A stretch of DNA of 64,000 nucleotides, taken from Candidatus Tokpelaia sp. JSC085 (GTDB lineage: Bacteria; Pseudomonadota; Alphaproteobacteria; Rhizobiales; Rhizobiaceae). The notes under the pieces are model-generated. The model saw only the letters and a list, made by a program, of their open reading frames with translations, was not told the DNA's origin and did not search any database. The position numbers and the translations under genes are program-made. The stretch spans positions 1 to 64,000 of the forward strand of contig QENC01000002.1 in NCBI GenBank assembly GCA_003331005.1. Reading direction: 5' to 3'. Positions 1 through 8,837 of this stretch are shown piece by piece; position 1 is the first letter of the stretch, and each line of letters begins with the position of its first letter.

Positions 1-227
1 TCAACATGCGCATAGTGACGACTCGGTGTTTCGTATTCAACATGTGCTGTCGAAATCGTGATACCTCGGGCTTTTTCTTCCGGGGCAGCATCAATCTGGT
101 CATAGGCGCGGAATTCTCCGAAGTACTTCGTAATCGCTGCTGTCAGCGTCGTTTTACCATGATCAACATGACCAATCGTGCCGATATTAACATGCGGCTT
201 CGTACGTTCAAATCTGTTCTTCGCCAT
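1..227 (-). CDS. tuf: elongation factor Tu, copy 1 (5' part, runs off the left edge)
   Basis: This is the N-terminal 75 residues of EF-Tu, the GTPase that delivers aminoacyl-tRNA to the ribosome. The start is the ATG complementary to 225-227, preceded on the minus strand by an AGGGATCAAGG-type ribosome binding site. The P-loop GHVDHGKT and the start of the switch I region are visible. Over its visible length it matches the second tuf gene at 51970 except for one synonymous Leu codon difference (about 144 here, 52053 there). Two near-identical tuf copies are common in proteobacteria and are kept alike by gene conversion. This copy stands outside the str operon, with rpmG and purN as upstream neighbours on the same strand. 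Confidence 0.97.
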   Translation of the reverse strand, partial: MAKNRFERTKPHVNIGTIGHVDHGKTTLTAAITKYFGEFRAYDQIDAAPEEKARGITISTAHVEYETPSRHYAHV

Positions 228-641
228 CCTTGATCCCTGCTAATCTTTCGCTTGAGAAACTCATCTAGAGGTTTCTTGCCTTCTTATGCAAGCAACATAA
301 TCTAACTCATCCAATACCAAAATATCTGCTGCAAAAGCTATCACCATGACTATTTATCTATCTCCCACGCTCTTCGAATTGTCAATGTTCCCATTATTAC
401 CCATTGACCTACTATCTACTATACGTTCAATAACTCAACTCAAGAGGAATACGATCTTGTGCTTCAGCACGACTCATGCCTGGACCTGACTCTAAACGCA
501 TGCGAAGCATACAAGATGCCATTCAAAGAAACAGTCTCTAAATTCAATATCACCAAAGAAAAGCAGACATTGAATATCAATGGTTGGTTTTTAATTCATG
601 TCTTTCTGATGCTGGCTCTTGAAAAGAAGTTAGATAACACC
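228..641. other. gap between tuf and rpmG
   Basis: AT-rich stretch with no convincing gene. The bases just upstream of the tuf ribosome binding site (231-247, TGATCCCTGCTAATCTT) recur at 941-957 beyond rpmG. It presumably carries the promoter of the tuf gene, but I cannot place one with confidence. Confidence 0.5.
231..247. repeat. short direct repeat, copy 1 (second copy at 941-957)
   Basis: TGATCCCTGCTAATCTT occurs here, immediately upstream of the tuf start, and again at 941-957 between rpmG and purN, with similar flanking bases (TCGCT/CGCT). It may be a leftover of a local duplication that included the tuf leader. Function unknown. Confidence 0.6.
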
Positions 642-809
642 TTATTTGATTTTCGTTTCGCGAAATTCAACATGTTTTTTCGCTATTGGGTCGTATTTGC
701 GTTTTTTTATTTTTTCAGTCATTGTGCGACTGTTTTTTGTCGTCACATAAAAAAAACCTGTGTCTACCGTCGATAATAGCTTAATTTTCATTGTTGCAGC
801 TTTAGCCAT
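642..809 (-). CDS. rpmG: 50S ribosomal protein L33
   Basis: A 55-residue reading frame, easily missed because it is short. The minus strand translates as [18 protein letters not shown], continues through [15 protein letters not shown] and [13 protein letters not shown], and ends at a TAA. This matches the alphaproteobacterial L33 family over its whole length, including the FFYVT-KN-RT core and the KYDP..KKHV C-terminus. It has no paired Cys motifs, so it is the zinc-free form. L33 is a small protein of the large ribosomal subunit near the E site. The start is the ATG at 809. It lies alone between purN and tuf, all on the minus strand. Confidence 0.93.
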   Translation of the reverse strand: MAKAATMKIKLLSTVDTGFFYVTTKNSRTMTEKIKKRKYDPIAKKHVEFRETKIK

Positions 810-1017
810 AATTTTTCCTAACTAACTGTGTGGGAAGAAGCGATTACAATCATCAAATCAAAAGTATGAAAATGTCAACCTTGTAAAGGGAGAGTCGGCA
901 ATAGTGGAAAAGCCATCTTATATTAAAGCACAGTTAACCGTGATCCCTGCTAATCTTCGCTATGATTCTCTGTAGAGAACAGTCATCTTTATTTGAATCA
1001 AAAAGGGTATCCCATTG

Positions 1018-1647
1018 TCAGAATGAAAACAATATTTGATTCTCATGGATTGGTACTGATGCTTTTTTTTCACAAATAAAATAATGTAAAGCCGTTGGAT
1101 AAAGACAGTGCTCTGCCTTTAAAACACGACGTGCCAGCGTATCTTTGCTATCATCTCTATAAATCGGAACAGCAGCCTGTGCCAGAATCAGTCCCTGATC
1201 GATTTCCTCCGTTACGATATGAACCGTACAGCCAGTAATTCTTATGCCAGAATCGATGGCACGCTGATGTGTTTCAAGGCCAGGAAAAAGCGGTAAAAGC
1301 GATGGGTGAATATTTAAAATACGATCATAATAGGGTGTAATAAGATACGAGGAGATAAGACGCATATAACCTGCGAGACAAATAATATCAGCCTGATAGT
1401 TATCCAGAATCTGAAGAATTGCTTTCTCATGCTGAGTTTTTGAGGCAAAATTTGCCCGATCAATAAGATGAACAGGGATATTTCTTTTTTTTGCTTTTTC
1501 AAGTCCGATGGCGTCTGGACGATCTGAAATGACGGCGACAATAAAGGCAGGATAATCAGGCATTTCAGCAGCTTTTATCAATGCTTCCATATTAGAACCA
1601 TGACCGGATATGAGAACAACAACCCGCGTGCGCTTGTTGTTGCTCAT
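1018..1647 (-). CDS. purN: phosphoribosylglycinamide formyltransferase
   Basis: PurN transfers a formyl group from 10-formyl-tetrahydrofolate to GAR in purine synthesis. The 209-residue protein begins [20 protein letters not shown], the GSN phosphate-binding loop. It has [19 protein letters not shown], carrying the catalytic His, and [19 protein letters not shown], carrying the catalytic Asp region. Length is usual for the family. Its ATG overlaps the purM stop codon by four bases (ATGA), so the two are probably translationally coupled in a purM-purN operon. The C-terminal tail after residue 190 is poorly conserved. Confidence 0.96.
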   Translation of the reverse strand: MSNNKRTRVVVLISGHGSNMEALIKAAEMPDYPAFIVAVISDRPDAIGLEKAKKRNIPVHLIDRANFASKTQHEKAILQILDNYQADIICLAGYMRLISSYLITPYYDRILNIHPSLLPLFPGLETHQRAIDSGIRITGCTVHIVTEEIDQGLILAQAAVPIYRDDSKDTLARRVLKAEHCLYPTALHYFICEKKASVPIHENQILFSF

Positions 1648-2744
1648 AGTGTTAGCTGCCCCTTGTAAATAACACCATTATCCTTATGCTGGCGTTTTAC
1701 TATTGAACCGAGACGCATAACCTTTTCCCCAGATTTTTCAAGAGAGTTCTGAACATCTGCATTTTCATTAGAGCTTGTAACAACAATCATACCAACACCG
1801 CAGTTAAATGTTCGCAAGAGTTCTTGCTCTTCAATGTTTGCTGTATGTGCCAACCATGAAAAGACAGGAGGGACAGAGATGGATGTCAGATCAATTTCAG
1901 CTGCGAGGTTTTTCGGTAAAATTCGTGGAACGTTTTCCGAAAATCCACCTCCTGTGATATGAGCTAATGCTTTTATCGCGTGTGTTGCTTTTAATATCTT
2001 GAGAACAGAACGCACGTAAATGCGCGTTGGAATTAGCATAGCTTTCGCTAGAGATAATTCTCCGCAGAAGGGTGCAGGCTCCATAAGATCTGCACCACAC
2101 TGCTCGATGATTCTACGTACCATCGAAAACCCATTAGAATGAAGACCAGACGATGCAAGACCAAGCAGAACATCACCTGCAGCGATATCAATGATGCGTG
2201 GTAGCAGCTTTTTTCTCTCGACAGCGCCTACTGCAAAACCTGCCAGATCGTAATAATGATCTCTCGCATACATACCTGGCATTTCTGCTGTTTCACCGCC
2301 GATAAGAGCAGCACCTGCCTGTCTACATCCTTTTACAATGCCTGTAATAATTTTTGATCCTTGATCAGGATTCAGTGTTCCGGTTGCAAAGTAATCGAGA
2401 AAAAATAACGGTTCTGCACCATGTACTAGCAAATCATTGACACACATAGCAACAAGATCGATGCCTACAGTATCGTGCATTCTTGTATCTATGGCTATCT
2501 TGAGTTTTGTACCTATACCATCACTGGCAGCAATCAGAACAGGATCGCTGAACCCAGTAGCTTTCAGATCAAACAAACCGCCAAAACCACCGAGTTCAGG
2601 ATAAGCACCAGGCCTTACTGTTGTCCTAACGGGTTCCTTGATTCTCTCAACCATGATGTTTCCGGCATTGACATCCACGCCAGACTGGACATAGGTCAAA
2701 CTACCTTCATGATTCTTATCCATGATCATACTGGTCATGTTCAT
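1644..2744 (-). CDS. purM: phosphoribosylformylglycinamidine cyclo-ligase
   Basis: AIR synthetase closes the imidazole ring of FGAM using ATP, the fifth step of purine synthesis. About 366 residues. Family motifs are present: [12 protein letters not shown] near the N-terminus, [45 protein letters not shown], and [13 protein letters not shown] with the C-terminal FNCGVGM. I chose the ATG at 2744, six bases after an AAGGA; a TTG one codon upstream and an ATG two codons downstream are also possible. It is first in a purM-purN pair and faces the divergent perM-like gene. Confidence 0.96.
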   Translation of the reverse strand: MNMTSMIMDKNHEGSLTYVQSGVDVNAGNIMVERIKEPVRTTVRPGAYPELGGFGGLFDLKATGFSDPVLIAASDGIGTKLKIAIDTRMHDTVGIDLVAMCVNDLLVHGAEPLFFLDYFATGTLNPDQGSKIITGIVKGCRQAGAALIGGETAEMPGMYARDHYYDLAGFAVGAVERKKLLPRIIDIAAGDVLLGLASSGLHSNGFSMVRRIIEQCGADLMEPAPFCGELSLAKAMLIPTRIYVRSVLKILKATHAIKALAHITGGGFSENVPRILPKNLAAEIDLTSISVPPVFSWLAHTANIEEQELLRTFNCGVGMIVVTSSNENADVQNSLEKSGEKVMRLGSIVKRQHKDNGVIYKGQLTL

Positions 2745-2901
2745 CAATTCCTTAACTAAGGAAGGAGAAAATCATATTATATAGCACAATAGCGCCAAAT
2801 TGCAAAAGCAATTCAGACATGAGGGGAAAAATCACATGATACAGCTTGACCAGGGTTCATGAGTGACATATATGCTGCAATAAATCTTTTTGATAGAAAG
2901 A

Positions 2902-4053
2902 ATGGAAAAAAGAAAAATTCATCCAGCGACCGCCGTGCCAGTTACTCTGAAGGTGATTCCGTCTTTGGAAAATCTGCCAAAGATACTGTTTTGGGGAGGC
3001 ATTCTTTTTTTCGTTGCTGTTTTCTTCATCGTATTCAGTGATATTTTACTGCCTTTTGCAGCCGGTCTTATTCTTGCTTATTTCCTGAATCCTCTTGTCG
3101 AATTTCTAGAAAGATCTGGATTTTCCAGATTTTGGGCTACAGTGATGATTGTATTTTTCACTGTTTTTATCTGTGTGTTGGGGTTAGTTATCTTTGTTCC
3201 AATTCTCAGTGAACAGCTTCTCAACTTTATGAAGAATATACCAGCTTATTTTTCTCGCGTGCAGGCGTTATTTGCAGATCAGGAAGCAAGATGGTTGCAG
3301 GAATATATCGGATATATCGGCATTGACATGCTGACATTACAAGGTAGCCTAAATTCCTTTATTAGTCAGATAGCTGATCTTATGAAATCAATTCTGCCCC
3401 CGCTTTGGCATTCTGGCAAGGCGCTGATGAATGTCGTAACATTATGTATTGTTACACCGGTCGTTGCCTTTTATATCCTTCTTGATTGGAATAGAATGGT
3501 TGCAAGCATTGACTCTTGGGTACCACGTAATCATCTGGAAACAATTCGGGGCCTTTTCCTCCAAATGAACTATGCTGTTGCTGGATTTATCCGCGGTCAG
3601 GGCACTGTTTGTTTGGTACTTGGTGGTTATTATTCTGTTATGCTGACCGCTTGCGGTCTTAATTTCAGTCTGTTAATCGGTTTTTTTGTTGGAATGATCA
3701 CGTTTGTTCCGTATATTGGCTCCGCCATTGGTCTTATCATCGCTGTAGGTCTTTCATGGATGCAGTACTATAGGTGGTTATGGATCGTGGTGATTATCTG
3801 TATCTTTTTCGTTGGCCAGTTTCTTGAAGTATATGTCTTGCAACCAAAACTTGTCGGTTCATCTGTTGGTTTACATCCTGTCTGGCTTATTTTTGCGCTT
3901 TTTGCTTTTGGAAGACTGTTTGGATTCCCAGGCATGCTGATTGCAGTACCTGCCGCAGCTGTGGTTGGAGTACTTTTACGGTTTGCCCTGCATAGATATC
4001 TGGCTTCTTCATTATATGATTCCTCTAGTGTTCTGACGGAGAATCATGGATGA
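2902..4053 (+). CDS. AI-2E/PerM family membrane protein
   Basis: A polytopic membrane protein of about 383 residues in the PerM / AI-2E transporter family, with hydrophobic segments near residues 30-70, 75-105, 165-190, 220-330 and 335-375. Visible family features are PFAAGLILAYFLNPLVEFLER in the N-terminal half and a C-terminal GMITFVPYIGSAIG followed by LQPKLVGSSVGLHPVWLIFALF. Substrate unknown; the autoinducer role is established only for some members. Divergent from purM, as in many alphaproteobacteria, where hda often follows; no hda is seen here. The ATG at 2902 is preferred over a TTG at 2890. Neither has a strong ribosome binding site. Confidence 0.88.
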   Translation: MEKRKIHPATAVPVTLKVIPSLENLPKILFWGGILFFVAVFFIVFSDILLPFAAGLILAYFLNPLVEFLERSGFSRFWATVMIVFFTVFICVLGLVIFVPILSEQLLNFMKNIPAYFSRVQALFADQEARWLQEYIGYIGIDMLTLQGSLNSFISQIADLMKSILPPLWHSGKALMNVVTLCIVTPVVAFYILLDWNRMVASIDSWVPRNHLETIRGLFLQMNYAVAGFIRGQGTVCLVLGGYYSVMLTACGLNFSLLIGFFVGMITFVPYIGSAIGLIIAVGLSWMQYYRWLWIVVIICIFFVGQFLEVYVLQPKLVGSSVGLHPVWLIFALFAFGRLFGFPGMLIAVPAAAVVGVLLRFALHRYLASSLYDSSSVLTENHG

Positions 4054-4231
4054 GTCACACGGTGTTCCTTGCCAAGGAAAGGGAAATTGGGTAGTATATA
4101 TTTTTTCATGCATGCAGACATGCAGAGGAAATTCCTAAAAGGAATCACGCATACTGCAAAAATGTTTTATACTTGTAGTCTGCATAAGAAAATTTTAGTG
4201 AGGTCATTCATTATACTGACAACTGACATGT

Positions 4232-4308
4232 CGGAGCGTAGCGCAGCTTGGTAGCGCACCTGATTTGGGATCAGGGGGTCGTAGGTTCGAATCCTATCGC
4301 TCCGACCA
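4232..4308 (+). tRNA. tRNA-Pro (TGG)
   Basis: A 77-base cloverleaf with acceptor stem CGGAGCG/CGCTCCG, D arm GCGCAGCTTGGTAGCGC, anticodon loop TTTGGGA with anticodon TGG, T arm GTAGGTTCGAATCCTAT, and an encoded CCA. It stands alone between the perM-like gene and tRNA-Arg. Confidence 0.97.
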
Positions 4309-4623
4309 TTTTTCATAGGATTGTTTTGTGATAGATTATGGTGGGTTTAGTGTTTTTTACTTCTATCGAATCTAATGCAAGTTATACTCATTTTTAAGTC
4401 GCGGATTTAGAGGAAAGGGACTGGACACCGCGTATTGGATTGGTATTATATAATATATAGTCGGTGCATGTCGTCAGATCATAATCCGCTTTTCGCAAAA
4501 ACGGATTGAATTCAATATCGGTTGAGGCGGGACATAATATATCTGAGAATTTCTAGATCAGATCATCTGATATTCCCTGATGGATGGAGTGGTGATAGTC
4601 TGACTCCTGCTTTGACAGGAAGA
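4309..4623. other. gap between two tRNA genes
   Basis: AT-rich, no open gene. An imperfect hairpin (AATCCG...CGGATT around 4482-4506) is present without a T tract. Nothing else is recognised. Confidence 0.5.
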
Positions 4624-4700
4624 GGCTCCGTAGCTCAACTGGATAGAGCAGCAGTCTTCTAAACCGCAGGTTGCGTGTTCGAATCACGCCGGAGCCACCA
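4624..4700 (+). tRNA. tRNA-Arg (TCT)
   Basis: A 77-base cloverleaf with acceptor stem GGCTCCG/CGGAGCC, anticodon loop CTTCTAA with anticodon TCT, T arm GCGTGTTCGAATCACGC, and encoded CCA. It reads AGA (and AGG) codons. The convergent sspB ends 46 bases downstream. Confidence 0.97.
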
Positions 4701-4746
4701 ATTGCTATAAAGAGAAATCCCAGACATACCCCTGGGTGGTGGAATT

Positions 4747-5283
4747 TTATCTTTTTTTACGAAAAGTATCAAGTGAAACAACATCAGCTGGTGGTTGCCC
4801 TGAACCTTTTCGCTGACTTGTTTCAAGGATTTGTGCATGCCCACCGAATTCTGGCATAAGCTGTGATGTCTTATTATTCAGGACTGTAGGGTTGTCGCCC
4901 TGATTCGGATAAGAATTGCTAGAAGTAGGTATATCAAATACAGCTTCAAAAGAAACGGCGGGATCGTAAAATACCCGTATGGCAGAAAAAGGGACTAAAA
5001 GTCTTTCAAGAGTATCATCAAAAGAAAGCGTTATCCTAAAATGATCATTTCTCACGTATAGATCCCAGAACTGGTGCTGCACTACGATAGTCATCTGCTT
5101 GGGATAACGCTCCATGAGATTAGGTCCAATCTGTACACCGGGAACATTGGTAAGGAATGTAATGAAGAAATGATGCTCCCCTGGTAGGGTCCCGGTATCT
5201 GCTACATTTGCAAGAACCTTGCGAATAACATTGCGCAATGCATCCTGAACAAGCATTTCATAGTGAATTCGGCTTTCAGTCAT
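4747..5283 (-). CDS. sspB: ClpXP adaptor protein SspB, alphaproteobacterial type
   Basis: SspB tethers ssrA-tagged and other substrates to the ClpXP protease. The 178-residue product has an N-terminal substrate-binding domain (residues 1-125: YEMLVQDALRNVIRKVL, HHFFITFLT, YPKQMTIVVQHQFWDL, FSAIRVFYDP), a disordered linker, and a C-terminal ADVVSLDTFRKKR tail that matches the alphaproteobacterial ClpX-docking motif. I chose the ATG at 5283, about ten bases after AAAGGA, over a TTG two codons upstream. It lies a few hundred bases from the tmRNA gene, whose tag it helps to recognise; the two are functionally linked but not one operon. Confidence 0.93.
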   Translation of the reverse strand: MTESRIHYEMLVQDALRNVIRKVLANVADTGTLPGEHHFFITFLTNVPGVQIGPNLMERYPKQMTIVVQHQFWDLYVRNDHFRITLSFDDTLERLLVPFSAIRVFYDPAVSFEAVFDIPTSSNSYPNQGDNPTVLNNKTSQLMPEFGGHAQILETSQRKGSGQPPADVVSLDTFRKKR

Positions 5284-5519
5284 GCGCAATTTTTCCTTTA
5301 AAAGGCAACATCCCTAATCTAAAATCTAATTTATTATTAATGTAATATTCTGATTGAATGGAATTCAATTCTATACTCTACTGTACTGCTACTATTCTGA
5401 TCTGGCCCCCCAGGTATTTGAGCTATACACATCGACTACACGATATACACTTACAATAAAAAGCAATAATCATTTTATATGATATATGAGATGAGAAAAG
5501 GATAAAAATAGGCGAGGCT

Positions 5520-5815
5520 TCTGTTGCCAGGTGCCTCCAAACCCCGCTTGCTCCTGCGAAAGAACAAGACTCACAATTAAGCTACCACACTACTCTCAAG
5601 CAGCGAGGCGAGCTTCCGCATAGTTGTCATTTGCAACTACTGAAAAGTCCGATAACGGTGGTACAATGCCGAGCAAAAGAGCGATCTTTATACCTTTGTC
5701 GATCCTATATCGCCCCCACCATAAAGCAAGCAACTAACATGATTGCCCCGTGGTGGAGGCGCCGGGTACTGCCCCCGGGTCCAATAGGTTTATTTCACCG
5801 TCCATTTATTACCAT
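5520..5815 (-). ncRNA. ssrA: two-piece (circularly permuted) tmRNA
   Basis: On the minus strand the acceptor piece comes first and ends at 5751 with ...CGCCTCC-A-CCA. A linker of about 33 bases follows. The coding piece then starts at 5717 with GGGGGCG followed by the conserved GGATCGACA region. The two ends pair as a seven-base acceptor stem containing the G3-U70 pair that alanyl-tRNA synthetase recognises. The tag reading frame is the minus strand of 5596-5634 and encodes ANDNYAEARLAA-stop with a GCA resume codon. The acceptor-before-coding order is the permuted arrangement known from alphaproteobacteria. The precursor would be cut in the linker to give two RNAs. tmRNA rescues stalled ribosomes and marks the peptide for ClpXP. 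Outer ends are approximate. Confidence 0.95.
5596..5634 (-). other. tmRNA proteolysis-tag reading frame
   Basis: Thirteen codons, GCA to TGA, encoding ANDNYAEARLAA. The tag ends in the LAA motif bound by ClpX, and its N-terminal AND is the usual SspB-contact side. It is translated only after trans-translation onto tmRNA. Confidence 0.95.
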
Positions 5816-6218
5816 AGCCTAAAAAAGCAGGTTTAATGTACCCGAATTATAAGAAGAAATGCAAGGTCTTTCTGCTTTTTCAGTCTTCATTCACGGAATT
5901 AAAATAAAATAGATTTTTATCTATAAGATATTCATTATAAATTTAATGATGTTTAGTGAGTGAATGAGTGAATGAGAGATCGCTAGCTGCCATGCTAGCC
6001 AGATATTAATGAATGAATGTATGACCAATTTTTAGAAAAAAATTAGAAGAAGATTCTCTGAATATAATACACATACGACACGTAAGTTGTGCATCAACGA
6101 GAACCTTCTATCTTCTATTGCCTGATTGATATAGCATATCACTGTCATATTATCAGAATGCGTTATTGTCTTCCTGTTCAGACAGGAATCATCGTAAGAA
6201 AAAGCAAGATCTTACAAC
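5816..6218. other. gap upstream of thyA with simple repeats and hairpin
   Basis: Non-coding, AT-rich. It contains a TGAA/TGAG tetranucleotide tract (about 5955-5977), a GCTAGC-spacer-GCTAGC inverted repeat (about 5981-5999), and a perfect hairpin TTCCTGT-TCAG-ACAGGAA at 6171-6188, about 30 bases before the thyA start. It must hold promoters for thyA and, on the other strand, for the tmRNA. Confidence 0.6.
6171..6188 (+). repeat. hairpin in the thyA leader
   Basis: A seven-base perfect stem with a four-base loop and no following T tract, placed between the likely promoter region and the thyA start. It may shape the mRNA leader. Function not known. Confidence 0.5.
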
Positions 6219-7013
6219 ATGCAAAATTATCTTGATCTCCTGATGAAGGTTCTGAAAAACGGAGTCGATCGGCCAGACCGGACAGGTACAGGTGTTCGGT
6301 CCATTTTCGGTGATCAAATGCGTTTTAATCTAGCAAACGGTTTTCCGTTACTAACAACAAAAAAACTGCATGTGCGTTCTATTGTTTACGAATTACTGTG
6401 GTTTCTCAAGGGGGAGACTAATATTAGCTGGCTTAAGCAGAATGGGGTTTCAATCTGGAATAAATGGGCTGATGAGAATGGTGATCTCGGTCCTATCTAT
6501 GGCTATCAGTGGCGTTCATGGCCTGCAGGTGGTGATCGTTACATTGACCAGATCAGTCGTGTTATACATCTCATAAAAACCAACTCGCATTCCCGCAGGT
6601 TAGTTGTGTCTGCTTGGAACCCAGTTCTTGTTGATGAAATGGCTTTGCCACCTTGTCACTGTCTTTTTCAGTTTTATGTTGCTAAAAACCGTTTATCTTG
6701 TCAGCTTTACCAGCGTTCAGCAGATATATTTCTTGGTGTACCATTCAATATTGCCTCCTATGCCTTGCTAACAATGATGATTGCACAAATTTGTAAACTG
6801 GAGGTTGGAGAGTTTATCCACACATTTGGAGATGTGCACCTTTATACAAACCATTTTGACCAAGCGCGTGAGCAACTGTCCCGTAAACCGTCTCCTTTAC
6901 CCATTATGAAACTGAATAGACAGATACACAATCTTTTTGCATTTCGTTTTGAGGATTTTACTTTGGAAAATTACGTCGCAGCACCGCACATCAAGGCATC
7001 TGTTTCCATATGA
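6219..7013 (+). CDS. thyA: thymidylate synthase
   Basis: ThyA makes dTMP from dUMP using methylene-tetrahydrofolate and releases dihydrofolate. The 264-residue protein has the usual length of the short ThyA form. It shows [39 protein letters not shown], the catalytic Cys in [12 protein letters not shown], the dUMP-binding [20 protein letters not shown], and [12 protein letters not shown]. It ends with a TGA that overlaps the ATG of folA by four bases, pairing the enzyme that produces dihydrofolate with the one that recycles it. Confidence 0.98.
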   Translation: MQNYLDLLMKVLKNGVDRPDRTGTGVRSIFGDQMRFNLANGFPLLTTKKLHVRSIVYELLWFLKGETNISWLKQNGVSIWNKWADENGDLGPIYGYQWRSWPAGGDRYIDQISRVIHLIKTNSHSRRLVVSAWNPVLVDEMALPPCHCLFQFYVAKNRLSCQLYQRSADIFLGVPFNIASYALLTMMIAQICKLEVGEFIHTFGDVHLYTNHFDQAREQLSRKPSPLPIMKLNRQIHNLFAFRFEDFTLENYVAAPHIKASVSI

Positions 7014-7534
7014 GTCTATCTATTTCTCTTATTGTCGCTGTTGCGGAAAATGGTGTGATTGGAAGAGATAATACCATACCGTGGCGATTAGAAAAGGATA
7101 TGAAACGTTTTAAACAACTGACATCAGTTAAGCCAGTGATTATGGGGCGCAAAACATGGGATTCATTGGGCAAACCTCTACCGGAACGGTTTAACATTGT
7201 AGTTACGCGCAAAAGAAATTTCAAGGCAACAGGAGCGCTTGTTGTTCATTCTCTAGCAGCAGCACTATTGGTTGCAGAAAGTGAGGCTGAAAAAAGGCAT
7301 ATGAATGAAATTTTTGTCATTGGTGGCAGCAAAATGTTCAAAAAAGCTTTACCCTATGTGGATAAAATGTATATCACAGAAGTTCTTGCCTCTGTCAAAG
7401 GCGATGTATGTTTTCCAGGATTTCGCTCTAGTGATTGGCTGATGGTTGCAGAAACAATGATATCCGCAGATGAGAAGAATGATCATCTAACACGCTATGT
7501 CATCTATGAAAGGAAACCTCTGAAGGTGGTGTGA
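7010..7534 (+). CDS. folA: dihydrofolate reductase
   Basis: DHFR reduces dihydrofolate to tetrahydrofolate with NADPH. The 174-residue product starts [31 protein letters not shown], with the substrate-binding acidic position replaced in context by the IPWRL loop. It continues with [25 protein letters not shown] and [26 protein letters not shown], all family signatures. It is coupled to thyA by an ATGA overlap. Length is normal. Confidence 0.96.
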   Translation: MSLSISLIVAVAENGVIGRDNTIPWRLEKDMKRFKQLTSVKPVIMGRKTWDSLGKPLPERFNIVVTRKRNFKATGALVVHSLAAALLVAESEAEKRHMNEIFVIGGSKMFKKALPYVDKMYITEVLASVKGDVCFPGFRSSDWLMVAETMISADEKNDHLTRYVIYERKPLKVV

Positions 7535-7688
7535 TTGTTTTTTATACTGTGGGATCTTCGGATTGTATAAAACAATATGAGAAAAACCTTTTTATTCATG
7601 TTAAAAGCGTTCTACCGAATTTCCATAAACGCTTAGATATAACCGAGAGATGGATGGTCAGCCTATCCGCAACAAAGGAAGAGTGAAT

Positions 7689-8837
7689 ATGCCCTGGAGC
7701 AATCAAAGTGGAGGTGACAACAATCAAGGTGCTAGCCCTTGGGGAAGTCGTCAGAGCAGCAATCACAGTGAACATAGAAGTCAACGCAAGCGCTTTTCAG
7801 GTGGGGATAGGGGTTCAGGATCAATGCCACCAGATGTTGATGAAATTTTACGTAAGGGACAAGATCATTTTAAAAAGTTTGGCGGTGGAGGTCTTATCTT
7901 CCTTGGCTGTGTCATGGCAGCTGTTGTCTGGATGTTCCAATGCTTTTATATTGTCCAGCAAAACGAACAGGCTGTGGAATTGCGTTTCGGTCAGCCAAAG
8001 AATATTATAGTCATGGAAGGATTACATTTTTGTTTCTGGCCTATTGAAACTTATCGGAAGGTTTCGCGTACTGAACAGACAGTGACTATTGGGACGCGTG
8101 AACAGGACGCACTTATGCTATCAGGTGATCAGAATATCGTTAATGTTAATTTCTCTGTTTATTATTATATCGTTGAACCAAGCGCTTACCTTTTTAATGT
8201 TAATGATCAGAGTGGCACGATACAGCAAGTTGCAGAAAGTGCAATGCGGGAAGTCGTTGGTAGACGACCTGCTGATGATGTTTACCGCGATCAGCGTGAG
8301 GCAGTTGCTACAGAGGTCTCAGCGATTACTCAATCAACCCTCAACAAATACGGAGTCGGTGTTAATATAACACGCGTCTCCATTACAGAAGCTGCTCCAC
8401 CAAGTGAGGTCGCTGAAGCTTTTAATTCTGTGCAACAAGCTGAACAGGAACGTAACCGTGCAATTGAGCAGGGGAACCAGCATCGGGCACAGAAAAGGGG
8501 AATTGCTAATGGTCAGGCATCACAGATCCGAGAAGCTGCAGCCGCTTACAAGGCGCGTATTGTGGAGGAAGCCCGTGGGGAGGCACAGCGCTTTGCAACC
8601 GTAGAAAAAGAAGCAAAAGAAGCGCCTGATGTCACACGCTTTCGTCTTTATTTAGAAGCGGTTGAGCAAATGCTTTCCTCACCTGGCAAATTAGTTTTTG
8701 ATCAGGCACACAGCGGTATAGTCCCCTATTTTTCTTTAAATGAAATCATGCGTAATAACAGAAATATTTCTTCTGGACCAGATGGCAGCACGAATACTGG
8801 GTTTTCCGCGACTGTTTCAAATGGAGGGAGCTCATGA
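7689..8837 (+). CDS. hflK: FtsH protease modulator HflK
   Basis: HflK and HflC form a large periplasm-facing SPFH/prohibitin cage around the FtsH membrane protease. About 382 residues: a Gly/Ser/Gln-rich cytoplasmic N-terminus (MPWSNQSGGDNNQG), one transmembrane helix near residues 65-90 (GLIFLGCVMAAVVWMFQCFY), the SPFH domain (VQQNEQAVELRFGQ), and a long charged coiled-coil region. The ATG at 7689 has a GGAAGAG ribosome binding site and gives the family N-terminus; a frame extension to 7650 is ignored. Its stop overlaps the hflC start (ATGA). Confidence 0.95.
   Translation: MPWSNQSGGDNNQGASPWGSRQSSNHSEHRSQRKRFSGGDRGSGSMPPDVDEILRKGQDHFKKFGGGGLIFLGCVMAAVVWMFQCFYIVQQNEQAVELRFGQPKNIIVMEGLHFCFWPIETYRKVSRTEQTVTIGTREQDALMLSGDQNIVNVNFSVYYYIVEPSAYLFNVNDQSGTIQQVAESAMREVVGRRPADDVYRDQREAVATEVSAITQSTLNKYGVGVNITRVSITEAAPPSEVAEAFNSVQQAEQERNRAIEQGNQHRAQKRGIANGQASQIREAAAAYKARIVEEARGEAQRFATVEKEAKEAPDVTRFRLYLEAVEQMLSSPGKLVFDQAHSGIVPYFSLNEIMRNNRNISSGPDGSTNTGFSATVSNGGSS

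Noticed and set aside
459..776. 105-codon frame on the plus strand
   Set aside because: It is the antisense shadow of rpmG (642-809 minus) and the adjoining AT-rich gap.
4054..4231. Remnant of hda after the perM-like gene
   Set aside because: Position is right for hda in relatives, but no DnaA-like motif could be read in any frame.
4390..4440. RNase P RNA-like string (GAGGAAAG)
   Set aside because: Only one short motif matches; no other conserved RNase P regions surround it.
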